Notes under the pieces: generated by a model
The model's input: the letters and a program-made list of their open reading frames with translations, nothing else
Database searches by the model: none
What the model was told of the DNA's origin: nothing
In this document: positions 42,116 through 50,800 of the stretch, piece by piece
Numbering within the stretch: the first letter of the stretch is position 1
Layout: each line of letters begins with the position of its first letter
Made by a program: the position numbers and the translations under genes
Assembly: GCA_902363555.1 (NCBI GenBank)
Contig: CABJAM010000001.1
Location: 186,001 to 250,000 of the forward strand
Source: Lachnospiraceae bacterium
GTDB taxonomy: Bacteria; Bacillota; Clostridia; Lachnospirales; Lachnospiraceae
Reading direction: 5' to 3'
DNA length: 64,000 bases

Positions 42116-44341
42116 TTGGTGGGATTTAGAAAAACAAAGAGATTTGCAGCAGGTCTTATGACCGCTATTTTAACCGTTACCCTGTGCTTTTCAAATGTAT
42201 TGAACGTACACGCATCCAGTGAGGCCTATGTCGGCACAGTTCCTGAAAACGGTATCGAAGCGCCGGAAGGATATCAGGCAACCCTCGTTGTGGATGGCAG
42301 GGAAGTACAGATCGTACCCGGTACAACCTATACGCAGGAAGACAATGCAGTCGTTGTTTATACCAATGCCGCCGGACTTTACGGCAGCTATGAAGGCCGC
42401 GGCGAGGAAGAATACCGCACCGGCCTGTATGTGGACGCTACCGGTGTTGTGGATGAAAAATCTGTGGCCGATGCAGTGAGCGGCGGAACCTACGATGGAA
42501 GCAGCGCTGATGGGATTCGCATAGATTCCTCCAGTGATAACTTTAACGGTCTGATGCTTGTGGGCACCGATGAGGCACCGGTAGAATATACCATCAACAA
42601 TTCCACCTTTAATTTCCTGTCACAAAGTGACGGCAGCAATGTCAGCGATTTTACCGCTTTCGGATCGGTGCTGACGGCCTTTGGCAATGCAAAGCTGACG
42701 CTGGACAACGTGACGATCAACACGGAGGGCGTGGCCCGGGCCTCCATTGTGGCAGATACCGGATCGGACATTCTTGTGAAAAATTCCAAGGTCAATGTGG
42801 CCGGCGGAACATTATATGACGGCTATGTCAATACAGCCGATCAGACGAAAATGGTAGCTCCGCCATGGGTTCTCGGTATCAGTGGTAATGCCCGCGGCAC
42901 CAATCTTTTAGGGGATTATTCCACCACTACATTTTATAACTCGGATTTTTCGGCCAGTGAATGGGGCGTGCTCTCCACTGACGCCTGCCAGAAGGTTGTA
43001 CTGACAGCCATTGACTCCGTACTGACCCTCACCGGCGACAGCGGCTATGGCACATACGCCATTGGCGATGCAAAGGAATATTTTTATGGAACGACATTTA
43101 ATGTGGCTACCTATGCCAACATTATCACCGGTGGTTATGTGACCTTCGCATCCTCTGACGGAACCTTTGATATTGCCAAGGATAATGATGAAAAATCCGC
43201 GGTATTTGAGGGTCTTGAAGGAAAAGGACAAAAGAGTGTGATCAATTCCGATGCCTTTGGTATCATGTGGCACGGCGATGGCGAAGCCAATATTTTAGAC
43301 GGCACGGAAGTTAATACAGAGAATGCCATTTTCCTTATTAAAAATGGTAATGTGGCAATTAACGTGGACGACGCCCTTTTGAATGTGGAGGATAGCACCA
43401 TCCTTCAGATGATCGACAATGATGACAGCACCGTTGGCGTTTATATGCCGGAGGGCGCTGCAGGACCATCCTTTAACACGGAATTCAACGAAGAAGAAGG
43501 ATATCCGGGAATCGATAACGATATTATTTACGATGCATCCGCTGCCGCAGACGACGGTATGGGCGGTCCTGGCGGCCCCGGTGGCCCCGGCGGTGAAGGC
43601 GCACCGGATGGCCAAGGCGCACCGGCAGACGCGAACGCCCCGGATGGCGAAAGCGCGCCGGCAGACGCGAACGCTCCCGGCGGCAAAGCTGCTGCTCCGG
43701 ATTATAACGTTACAGCCAGCTTCACAAATGTTACTTTAAATGGTAATATGTATAATGCCACCGGTTACGTGGGCGCGCCCAAAACACTCAGCGTAAATAT
43801 TGGCGAGAATACAGAGCTTAACGGTATTATCACGGCAGCCAGCGCGATCCATTCCACCGATGGCGGCCAAACACAGAACACACATTTTACCATTGAGGAA
43901 TATGATAAGCTTGGTCATGTGGCCAACAAGGTTTACAACAACGGCGCAAATAACGTAGATGTCGTTGTAGGCAGCGGCGGTGTGTGGAATGTAACTGATG
44001 AATGTGAAGTTACAAGCCTGACCGTAGAAGCCGGCGGTACCTTAAATGCTGTCGTAACCGTGGACGGCAGTGAGGTAGAAATCACAGAAGGCCAGACCTA
44101 CGAAGGTTCGATCCGGCTTTTGGCAGCCGCGTCAAGCGGCAGCGATGTTCCGGAGGAAAGCGCAGCCGAGAGTGTCCAGAGTCCATCGACGGAAGCCGCC
44201 GAAACACAGGCCGCACAGGCATCCGCTCCGGCCAGCGACAGCAGCAGCGGCGTCAACACTCCAATTATTATTATCATTGTTGTAATTATTATTGCAGTTG
44301 CAGCCGCAGTGATTTATACTCAGTCTAAGAAGAAAAAATAA
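42116..44341 (+). CDS. Secreted, membrane-anchored beta-helix surface protein
   Basis: A 741-residue protein starting at TTG 42116 (or GTG 42119) after AAGGAGG. A signal peptide (KRFAAGLMTAILTVTLCF ... HASS) is followed by about 430 residues of parallel beta-helix strands (APVEYTINNSTFNFL, LTLDNVTINTEG, ILVKNSKVNVAGG). Next come a Gly/Pro/Ala-rich linker (43562-43687), a second strand-rich block, and a Ser/Ala/Glu-rich stalk. The C-terminal helix TPIIIIIVVIIIAVAAAVIY ends in KKKK, so it is anchored in the membrane and faces out. The layout resembles Clostridial carbohydrate-binding beta-helix surface proteins. It is paralogous to the cytoplasmic protein at 40260. I see no catalytic motif. Confidence 0.8.
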   Translation: MVGFRKTKRFAAGLMTAILTVTLCFSNVLNVHASSEAYVGTVPENGIEAPEGYQATLVVDGREVQIVPGTTYTQEDNAVVVYTNAAGLYGSYEGRGEEEYRTGLYVDATGVVDEKSVADAVSGGTYDGSSADGIRIDSSSDNFNGLMLVGTDEAPVEYTINNSTFNFLSQSDGSNVSDFTAFGSVLTAFGNAKLTLDNVTINTEGVARASIVADTGSDILVKNSKVNVAGGTLYDGYVNTADQTKMVAPPWVLGISGNARGTNLLGDYSTTTFYNSDFSASEWGVLSTDACQKVVLTAIDSVLTLTGDSGYGTYAIGDAKEYFYGTTFNVATYANIITGGYVTFASSDGTFDIAKDNDEKSAVFEGLEGKGQKSVINSDAFGIMWHGDGEANILDGTEVNTENAIFLIKNGNVAINVDDALLNVEDSTILQMIDNDDSTVGVYMPEGAAGPSFNTEFNEEEGYPGIDNDIIYDASAAADDGMGGPGGPGGPGGEGAPDGQGAPADANAPDGESAPADANAPGGKAAAPDYNVTASFTNVTLNGNMYNATGYVGAPKTLSVNIGENTELNGIITAASAIHSTDGGQTQNTHFTIEEYDKLGHVANKVYNNGANNVDVVVGSGGVWNVTDECEVTSLTVEAGGTLNAVVTVDGSEVEITEGQTYEGSIRLLAAASSGSDVPEESAAESVQSPSTEAAETQAAQASAPASDSSSGVNTPIIIIIVVIIIAVAAAVIYTQSKKKK
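43562..43687 (+). repeat. In-frame Gly/Pro/Ala-rich repeat region
   Basis: Codes for GGPGGPGGPGGEGAPDG, followed by two copies of a unit of the form GxxAPADANAP. Repeated GGCGGTCCT/GGCCCCGGT and GCGCCGGCAGACGCGAACGC units are visible. It forms a flexible linker in the surface protein. Confidence 0.75.
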
Positions 44342-44355
44342 CAGAAATCAATACC

Positions 44356-44388
44356 GGGGGCGGGCTGTTTTATCAGCCCTCCCCTTTG
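44356..44388 (+). terminator. Terminator after the surface-protein gene
   Basis: GGGG-c-GGGCTG pairs with CAGCCC-t-CCCC around a TTTTAT loop, then CTTTGGG. The T-run is short, so some read-through into the three-component sensor genes is possible. A second AT-rich hairpin follows (CATAAAAG-g-GAGC with GCTC-a-CTTTTATG, 44413-44440). Confidence 0.55.
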
Positions 44389-44490
44389 GGTGTTTGTGCG
44401 AAGCAGCGAGACATAAAAGGGAGCTTGCTCACTTTTATGGCGACTGCCGCGGTCCGGCACCGCGTAGCTGGATACGAAAGGAAGGCATTT

Positions 44491-45804
44491 ATGAGCGATC
44501 AAAAAAAGCTGAGTTGGAAAAAAATGGCCCGTAACGGGATTTTTGCGCTCGTTTTTGTATGCCTGATCGTCTTTCTTATATTTGAGAGTATATCCACAGG
44601 AAAGAAAAGTCCGGAAACGAAAAATACAGTAACGCTGAACCTAGTGTACGCTTATCAGAATGCCCAGTGGCATCAGGGCATCCAGACCATTGCTGAAGCC
44701 TTTATGCAGGAGAATGAGGAGATACATATAAATACTCAGGTGCAGTATGAGGACAAGGTTTACGAGGATGTTTTATATAAGCTCCAGGCCAGGGATGAGT
44801 TGGGGGATATCGTTCAGCTTAAAACACCGGAGCGATACGCTAGAGAAGGGCTGCTCACGCCCATTGACGACCGCTTTGGCGAGCTGCTGGAGGGCTATGC
44901 CACCTATGAAGATAAAATTTATGGCGTGGAAGCCATCGGGAGCGCCAGTGGTATTGTCTATAACCGGGCAATATTTGAAAAATACGGGCTGAGCGAGCCG
45001 AAGGATTATGGCGAATTTCTCCATATCTGTGACATCCTGAAAAATCACGGCGTAACGCCGGTGGGCATTGCCGGCGGTGATTTATGGCATATGGAATTTT
45101 GGGTCAACCATTTTCTTCATACGGATATTTTATATAAAGACCCGGATTGGCTCCAAAAACGGGGGGCGGACAGCGTGCACTGGACGGACCCGGAGCCTCT
45201 GGCTATGCTGGCCCATTTAAAACAGCTTTTTGACAATGGCTATGTCAATGAGGACTGGGCGGTTATGAAGGATGGCAATCTGTCCTACGCCATGTCCCAG
45301 GGGGAGATGGCCATGATCTATACAGGCTCATGGACGGCAAGGGAGCTGCAAAAGCAGGGAGATGGAATAAGCCTGGGCTGGTTTTTTGTGCCGGATGAGG
45401 AAGGAAACGTGATCATTTCCCAGAATCAGGATGTATACTGGTCGCTGACAAAGGCCTGCGGCGCGGACCCGGAAAAATACGCCGCCGCCATCAGCTTTTT
45501 AGAATATTTTTACAGCCCTGAGGTTTACGCTGTCCTGTGCCAGGACACCTACGGGTTTCCGGTGACGAAGGAAAAAGCGGATTATACGGAAACGGATATC
45601 CAGTTGGAGATTAAAAATGAGTTTTGTACCGAAGACACGCATATATCCGATTATATTGGCAATGATGACACCCCTCAGGGCTTTGAAAAAAGTATGCTCA
45701 AGCTGATCCAGACCATGGCCGCCGGGGAAACCACGATCAAAGCAACCGCACAGCAGTTAGATGAGTTATGGACTTTGTCAGGGATTTCCGAAGGAAATCG
45801 TTGA
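44491..45804 (+). CDS. Membrane-tethered extracellular solute-binding protein of a three-component sensor
   Basis: A 437-residue SBP_bac_1 protein starting at ATG 44491 after AAAGGAAGG. It has no lipobox. A basic start (SDQKKLSWKKMARNG) and one uncleaved helix (IFALVFVCLIVFLIFESIS) anchor it, with the binding domain outside (VTLNLVYAYQNAQWHQGIQ; GVEAIGSASGIVYNRAIFEK; SQGEMAMIYTGSWTAREL). It lies directly upstream of a YesM/YesN pair and not beside permeases, so it probably senses a sugar and signals to the kinase. The last seven codons (GISEGNR) and the stop come from a 54-bp repeat, so the native C-terminus appears to have been replaced. Confidence 0.85.
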   Translation: MSDQKKLSWKKMARNGIFALVFVCLIVFLIFESISTGKKSPETKNTVTLNLVYAYQNAQWHQGIQTIAEAFMQENEEIHINTQVQYEDKVYEDVLYKLQARDELGDIVQLKTPERYAREGLLTPIDDRFGELLEGYATYEDKIYGVEAIGSASGIVYNRAIFEKYGLSEPKDYGEFLHICDILKNHGVTPVGIAGGDLWHMEFWVNHFLHTDILYKDPDWLQKRGADSVHWTDPEPLAMLAHLKQLFDNGYVNEDWAVMKDGNLSYAMSQGEMAMIYTGSWTARELQKQGDGISLGWFFVPDEEGNVIISQNQDVYWSLTKACGADPEKYAAAISFLEYFYSPEVYAVLCQDTYGFPVTKEKADYTETDIQLEIKNEFCTEDTHISDYIGNDDTPQGFEKSMLKLIQTMAAGETTIKATAQQLDELWTLSGISEGNR

Positions 45805-45943
45805 CCTGCTTGCGCATCAGCGCAATACCTTTCAGGGATTTCCGAAGGAAATCGTTGACCTGCTTGCGCATCAACGCAATACCTTTCAGGGATTTCCGAA
45901 GGAAATCGTTGACCTGCTTGCGCATCAGCGCAATACCTATATT
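45779..45943 (-). repeat. Three tandem 54-bp REP-like units with two hairpins each
   Basis: Units begin at about 45779, 45833 and 45887 with an exact 54-bp period (GGGATTTCCG at 45781, 45835 and 45889) and differ by very few bases. Each holds GATTTCC-gaa-GGAAATC and TTGCGC-atca-GCGCAA. They are inverted relative to single copies near 49612 and 54010. They lie at the 3' end of the binding-protein gene and before the kinase gene. Confidence 0.9.
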
Positions 45944-45978
45944 AACTTGTCAGGGGAGCGTCAGGAGAAGTGAAGCGT

Positions 45979-47973
45979 ATGAAATTAAAAGGCCTTTTAA
46001 AAATGAATGGGCTGCGGTCCACATTTGCAAAAATGACGCTGTTTTTTGTAACCTTCGGGCTCATTCCCATAATTATCATAAGCATGGTATTTTTCCACTG
46101 GTATTACACCGATGTGGAGGAATCCACGATCAAAAATTATTCTCAGATCGCGGAATATCTGGAACGAAATCTATCCTCCGTTATTTTGGGGGTGGACGAT
46201 ATTGCCGGATACATGTACGATTTTTCTGTGGATGATGATTATGAGCATTTGTATGAAATACTCCAGGATGATACACTGGATGCTGTAGACCGGAAAATAT
46301 ACATCAACAAAATGCTCCAGGATATGCTGCTTGGAAATGCCAGCGTGTCTTCCGCCCGCTTTTACACTGCCGATGGCGAAGCCTACGCCTTGTTTGACAG
46401 CCAGGGAAAAAGCCTTCAATCGGCGGACCTGATTCTCAACAAGATCACAGTCACCGGGGAGAATCTCCACCAGATGCTGCTGATGCCGGCGGTATCCGAG
46501 GCGGAATACTGTACAAATACGGACAGCTATGTCTTTTCTGTTGTGCGGAATTATATGAATACCCGTACGGTCAAATCCACCAGTGAGACATATATGGGAA
46601 CATTGTATCTGGATATCGATTTAAAGGATATACGAAAGCTGATCAGTACGATCGATGTGGGCGCCCAGGGCAATATTTATGTGGTCGATCCCCGGACCGA
46701 CCAGTGGATTTTCAGCTCGGAGGATAACAACCGGCCCAATGACCGGATTACGGCCCATGCCCGGAACGGAGGTCTGGAGCCTGTAATATTTGAAAACGGC
46801 TGCTGGTTTTTCTGCCAGCCTCTGACCAATACGGATTATTACGTGGTCCTTCAGATTTTAGTGGATGATGTGCTAGATACCTACATTCAGAACCGGCTGT
46901 TTATTATCGTCATCGTTGGATTTGCCATATTGATTCTGTCCATTGCCTACACGTCGTTTTCCGAAAAAATGAACGAGCCGGCCCAGAAGCTTAAAAAAGC
47001 CATGCAGCAGGTGCGGACCGGCAACCTGCAGGTGCAGGTGGACATTCATACCCATGATGAGATGGAATATCTGGGTGATGGTTTTAACAAAATGGTGCAG
47101 GACCTTCAATATTATATCGAACAAATGTATATCGTTCAGCTCCGGCAGAAGGAAGCAGAGCTGAACGCGTTGAAAATGCAGATCCAGCCCCATTATTTAT
47201 ATAATACACTGGATGTGATCCGTATGACTGCGATGGAAAACAATGATCCTAAAACCGCCCGGCTTTTGGAGAGCCTGGCCCGCCAGTTACGCTACGTGAT
47301 CGGCCAGCAGCGGGAGCGGGTGCCCCTGTATCGTGAGCTGAACAGTATCCAGGAGTATATTGTGCTAATGAACGCCCGGTATAATGATAAGTTCCAGGTG
47401 AATGTCAATGTATCTGACAGCGACCGAAACCTGTTTGTGTTAAAGCTGCTGCTCCAGCCGGTAGTGGAAAACTGTATCAAGCACGGACTCCGGCAGAAGG
47501 AGGGCCGCGGTACCATGGATATCAATGTCCGCCGGTTTGACGACTATCTGGAGATCATCGTTATGGATGACGGCATAGGGATGACGCAGGAAGCGGCGGA
47601 GCGTATCCGGACCATGCTGGAGGGCCCGGCCGCGGCAGCGGAAAAGACGGTCGCCACGGCGGAGGAACCGGCCGCGGCCACGGAAAAAACGGTCGCCACG
47701 GCGGAGGAACCGGCCACGGCAGTGGAGAAAACGGCTAGCGTATCGTCAACGAGCGAGGCTGCGGGGGCCGCGGTGCCGGCAGATGCGAAGCTGGCCGCGG
47801 ATGCGGACAAATCCGGCATCGGGCTTAAAAATGTTTACGACCGGATAAAGCTCAGTTGTGGCGAGGTGTATGGATTTACAGTTACCGGTTTTGAAAATAT
47901 TGGCACAATGGTAAAATTCAGGCTGCCAATCTGGGAGGATGAGGAAGATGTGGAAAGTGATCATTGCGGATGA
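45979..47973 (+). CDS. YesM-type sensor histidine kinase with an insertion in the ATP lid
   Basis: A 664-residue kinase; start ATG 45979 behind AGGAGA, with a GTG at 45970 as alternative. It has TM1 (LFFVTFGLIPIIIISMVFF), an extracellular sensor of about 240 residues, TM2 (LFIIVIVGFAILILSIAYT), HAMP, the phosphoacceptor region QPHYLYNTLDVIRMTA, and the ATPase domain with LLLQPVVENCIKHG and MDDGIGMT. Between the N2 box and the G-box (KSGIGLKNVYDRI) there are about 60 extra residues of Ala/Glu/Lys/Thr/Val repeats, where relatives have about 10. It should pair with the binding protein upstream and the regulator downstream, which it overlaps by 26 bases. Confidence 0.92.
   Translation: MKLKGLLKMNGLRSTFAKMTLFFVTFGLIPIIIISMVFFHWYYTDVEESTIKNYSQIAEYLERNLSSVILGVDDIAGYMYDFSVDDDYEHLYEILQDDTLDAVDRKIYINKMLQDMLLGNASVSSARFYTADGEAYALFDSQGKSLQSADLILNKITVTGENLHQMLLMPAVSEAEYCTNTDSYVFSVVRNYMNTRTVKSTSETYMGTLYLDIDLKDIRKLISTIDVGAQGNIYVVDPRTDQWIFSSEDNNRPNDRITAHARNGGLEPVIFENGCWFFCQPLTNTDYYVVLQILVDDVLDTYIQNRLFIIVIVGFAILILSIAYTSFSEKMNEPAQKLKKAMQQVRTGNLQVQVDIHTHDEMEYLGDGFNKMVQDLQYYIEQMYIVQLRQKEAELNALKMQIQPHYLYNTLDVIRMTAMENNDPKTARLLESLARQLRYVIGQQRERVPLYRELNSIQEYIVLMNARYNDKFQVNVNVSDSDRNLFVLKLLLQPVVENCIKHGLRQKEGRGTMDINVRRFDDYLEIIVMDDGIGMTQEAAERIRTMLEGPAAAAEKTVATAEEPAAATEKTVATAEEPATAVEKTASVSSTSEAAGAAVPADAKLAADADKSGIGLKNVYDRIKLSCGEVYGFTVTGFENIGTMVKFRLPIWEDEEDVESDHCG
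47626..47805 (+). repeat. Low-complexity coding repeat inside the kinase ATP lid
   Basis: GC-rich tandem units code for EKTVATAEEPAAA, EKTVATAEEPATA and then EKTASVSST. Two near-identical DNA units of about 48 bp contain GACGGTCGCCACGGCGGAGG or a one-base variant. Slippage-type expansion is likely. Confidence 0.75.
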
Positions 47974-49525
47974 TGAGCTGGTTATTTTAAACGGTCTTAA
48001 AAAGCTGCTGGACTGGAAGGCGCTGAATGTAGAAATTGTAGGTGACGCTGTGGATGGCAGGGAACTCATGGAGGAGATTGCCGCCAGGGAGCCGGACATC
48101 GTCATATCGGATATAAAAATGCCGCATATGACCGGACTGGACGTCATTAAGGCGTGCAGTAGTTGGAGCCGTGGGCCGAAGTTTATATTTGTCAGCGGTT
48201 ACGAAGAATTTGCATTTGCCAAGGATGCCGTCCGCTACGGAGCCGTGGATTATCTCTTAAAGCCGGTGGGGATTGAAGATTTTGAAAATGCAGTGAAAAA
48301 GGCGATCTCACAGATTGAGGATAAAAATACAGCGGACATTTTCCGGGAGGAAAGAGACGAGCTCCAGCAGATGTTCCAGAAAATGAACGACGGCTACGAA
48401 TACGCTGAGGAGGAGCTGTACCAGCGTTTTGAAAAGGAAAAGATCAATTGTGAAAATGGTTTCTTTGTGGGCGTATGCTTCAGTCTGATCGTGGATGACG
48501 TATTGAGACAGCGGATGTCCTATGAGCAGATGGGCCTGCTCCGGTTCAGCGTCTACAATAAAATTGCGGAGCAGTTCCGTAAGCGGCGTCTGGGCTTTCT
48601 TATCAAAAAGGAGGAATATTTCTGCGATATGATGGCGGTGCTGCCGACCGAAAATAAAGAAGATTATGTGAAAACACAGTTACTGCCCATCAAGACGCTG
48701 GTGGAGTCGGAAATGAACGTCCGGCTGTGTATGGGGGTGGGAGCCCCTGCGGATGCCATTGGATTATGGAAAAACTCTTATAAAAGCGCCAAATTTGCCT
48801 GTGAGCTTTATTATTTTGATGAACAGGCCGTCATTGATTTTGGCCGGATCAACCGGGAATATAAAGTATCCTTTGATGATTTCAATCAGATATGCGAGGA
48901 CGTTTTTCAAAAAATCGCAGCGCGTGATGCCGGAGCCATGGACAGCATCAAAAGTGCATTGGCGGCCATCGAAGCCATCCATTACGGCAACCGGTATGCT
49001 GCGGTGAACCGAGTTCTTTTATTTACCGGAGCTCTGCTGGAAAAGCTGTTTGTGGTGGACCTGGTGGACGGGGATTTCAGTCAGCGGCAGAATGAGGTGC
49101 AGGAGAGTATACGTTATATGGATACATGGCGGGAGCTGTGCGGGTGGCTTCTCCCTTATTATGAGCGGCTCATTGAGGAAATTAATGCGCGCAATAAAAA
49201 TAAAACGTCCTCGGAGATCATGCGGGTGAAGAAGTATATTAATGAGCATTATAATGAGGACCTGTCGCTGAAGGAGCTGGCGGAGGTGGCCTGCGTCAGC
49301 CAGAATTATTTCAGCAGCCTGTTTAAAAAGGAGACGGGGGAGAATTATAAAAGTTATGTGACAAAAATACGCATGGAAGAAGCGATGCGCCTTGTGCTCG
49401 GAACAGAGATGAAAACCTACGAGATCGCGGAGGCTGTGGGGTATAATAATGTGCGCCGGTTTGTGGATGCATTTAAGGCCATTTACAAGATCAGCCCGAT
49501 GGATTACCGGAAAGCAAATTCGTAA
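47948..49525 (+). CDS. YesN-type response regulator with AraC DNA-binding domain
   Basis: A 525-residue regulator. I take the ATG at 47948, which lies 9 bases after GGAGG; an ATG at 47939 touches that site. The receiver has ADDE and D55 in VISDIKMPHMTG, plus LLKPVG. The C-terminal AraC domain has LSLKELAEVACVSQNYFSSL and MKTYEIAEAVGYNNVRRF, and ends SPMDYRKANS. It overlaps the kinase gene by 26 bases, so the pair is made together. Targets may include the beta-helix/MFS cluster just upstream or the MDR dehydrogenase downstream. Confidence 0.93.
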   Translation: MWKVIIADDELVILNGLKKLLDWKALNVEIVGDAVDGRELMEEIAAREPDIVISDIKMPHMTGLDVIKACSSWSRGPKFIFVSGYEEFAFAKDAVRYGAVDYLLKPVGIEDFENAVKKAISQIEDKNTADIFREERDELQQMFQKMNDGYEYAEEELYQRFEKEKINCENGFFVGVCFSLIVDDVLRQRMSYEQMGLLRFSVYNKIAEQFRKRRLGFLIKKEEYFCDMMAVLPTENKEDYVKTQLLPIKTLVESEMNVRLCMGVGAPADAIGLWKNSYKSAKFACELYYFDEQAVIDFGRINREYKVSFDDFNQICEDVFQKIAARDAGAMDSIKSALAAIEAIHYGNRYAAVNRVLLFTGALLEKLFVVDLVDGDFSQRQNEVQESIRYMDTWRELCGWLLPYYERLIEEINARNKNKTSSEIMRVKKYINEHYNEDLSLKELAEVACVSQNYFSSLFKKETGENYKSYVTKIRMEEAMRLVLGTEMKTYEIAEAVGYNNVRRFVDAFKAIYKISPMDYRKANS

Positions 49526-49611
49526 AAAACAGCACTTTCTTCCTCAAAAACTTCATTGAAGGAACCTCCAAAATATGGAACAATAGAATTATGAAATCCC
49601 CGATAAATAAG

Positions 49612-49665
49612 GAATCGCGCTGATGCGCGAGCAGGTCAACGATTTCCGCTGGAAATCCCTGACAA
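49612..49665 (+). repeat. Single REP-like element
   Basis: CGCGC-tgat-GCGCG then AGCAGGTCAA and GATTTCC-gct-GGAAATC. Same element as the tandem copies at 45779-45943 but opposite orientation, lying just upstream of the MDR dehydrogenase ribosome site. Confidence 0.8.
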
Positions 49666-49683
49666 ATCATAAGGAGGTATTTG

Positions 49684-50733
49684 ATGAAAACATTATATGC
49701 ACAGGTAGAAAAGGGCAAGGTTACATTACAGGAAAAGGAGCTTCCAAGCCCGGGAAGGGGCGAGGTTTTACTGAAAGCCGAATACTCCACGATGAGTCCT
49801 GGTACGGAATGGGCGCTGATGAATGGATTTATTGTTCCGCTGCCCACAAGCATAGGTTACAGCATGGCTGCTACGGTCATTGAGGTGGGCGAGGGCGTTA
49901 CCGAGCTGGCTGTGGGCGATCCGGTAGTGACCACCGGCGAGCATGCCCAGTATTTGGTCATGGATGCGGTGAACTGTACGCCGGCGCCTAAAGGTATCGA
50001 TATGGAGCAGGCGGCTTTCTTTAATCTGGGCCATACCGGTATGTACGCTCTGCGCCGGGCCAATCTGCAGTTGGGTGAGCCGGCAGTCGTCATGGGCCAG
50101 GGCTTTGTGGGAGCCATTACCGCACAGGTGGCCAGAGCCGCCGGAGCTTTGCCGGTCATAGTCACTGATCTGGACGAAGGCCGTCTGGATATTGCCCGAA
50201 AAATGGGCGTTCATTATGCCATTAATCCAAGAACTTCGCCGGATGCCCTGGAGAAGGTTGTGGCGGGCTTAAAACGGGGCGGGGTTCCCGTGATCTTTGA
50301 AGCCACCGGCTCCCGTCAGCCATTGGAGCAGGCGTTTGAGCTTATTGCCGAGCGGGGCCGCGTTGTGATGATCTCCCAGGTTCACGGTGAGGACATGCCC
50401 CACTACGATGATAATCTGATGCAGAAGGGCGCCAGTCTGATCGGCACCTATGTCAATTCCAAACCATTTGCCTTGAGACGTGCGGACTTAAAAATACAGG
50501 GCGCATGGCCGCCGGTGATGGACAGCCATCTGGCGCGCTATACCAACACGGATGTATGGACCTGCGATGAGGATATCCGCACCTTCCTGGATCTGATCTA
50601 TTATGGCTCCATAGACATCCATCCGCTCATAAGCCATCATTTCAAGTATACTCAGATGACGGAGGCCTATGATCTGGTATGGAAACAGGATCCGTCACTA
50701 ATCGGCGGCGTGATCTGCTGGAAGGAAGATTAA
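49684..50733 (+). CDS. MDR-family zinc-type alcohol/polyol dehydrogenase-like protein
   Basis: A 349-residue medium-chain dehydrogenase/reductase with AAGGAGG. The GroES-like N-terminal domain has the turn STMSPGTEWALM, where classical zinc alcohol dehydrogenases have a catalytic Cys, so zinc binding at that position is lost, as in BchC-like and related subfamilies. The nucleotide-binding domain has VVMGQGFVGAITAQVARAAG and the acidic VTDLDEGRL, which favours NAD. Related proteins act on cyclitols, sugars or threonine-like alcohols. It stands alone between the regulator and the terminator at 50744. Confidence 0.82.
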   Translation: MKTLYAQVEKGKVTLQEKELPSPGRGEVLLKAEYSTMSPGTEWALMNGFIVPLPTSIGYSMAATVIEVGEGVTELAVGDPVVTTGEHAQYLVMDAVNCTPAPKGIDMEQAAFFNLGHTGMYALRRANLQLGEPAVVMGQGFVGAITAQVARAAGALPVIVTDLDEGRLDIARKMGVHYAINPRTSPDALEKVVAGLKRGGVPVIFEATGSRQPLEQAFELIAERGRVVMISQVHGEDMPHYDDNLMQKGASLIGTYVNSKPFALRRADLKIQGAWPPVMDSHLARYTNTDVWTCDEDIRTFLDLIYYGSIDIHPLISHHFKYTQMTEAYDLVWKQDPSLIGGVICWKED

Positions 50734-50743
50734 CTTAACAGAA

Positions 50744-50800
50744 AATACAGCGCAGTGCTGACGGCGGACCGGCCGAAAGCTCTGCGCTGTATTAATTTTG
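50744..50800. terminator. Bidirectional terminator between dehydrogenase and hybrid kinase
   Basis: AATACAGCGCAG (50744-50755) and CTGCGCTGTATT (50782-50793) form a perfect 12-bp stem followed by AATTTTGTT; it lies between convergent genes. Confidence 0.8.

Noticed and set aside
44413..44465. A sequence GGCGACTGCCGCG upstream of the binding-protein gene that also occurs near 61784.
   Set aside because: A shared 13-mer is expected by chance several times in 64 kb. The surrounding hairpins differ, so I do not call it a repeat family.
45779..45943. Possible CRISPR array.
   Set aside because: The units are directly adjacent with no unique spacers, and there are no cas genes.
45761..45973. An open frame across the three tandem repeats that would encode a repetitive peptide (QGFPKEIVDLLAHQRNT units), and a similar frame on the other strand.
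   Set aside because: The 54-bp period is a multiple of three, so any stop-free frame in one unit stays open in all. There is no convincing ribosome site, and the single copies at 49612 and 54010 do not keep a common frame of useful length.
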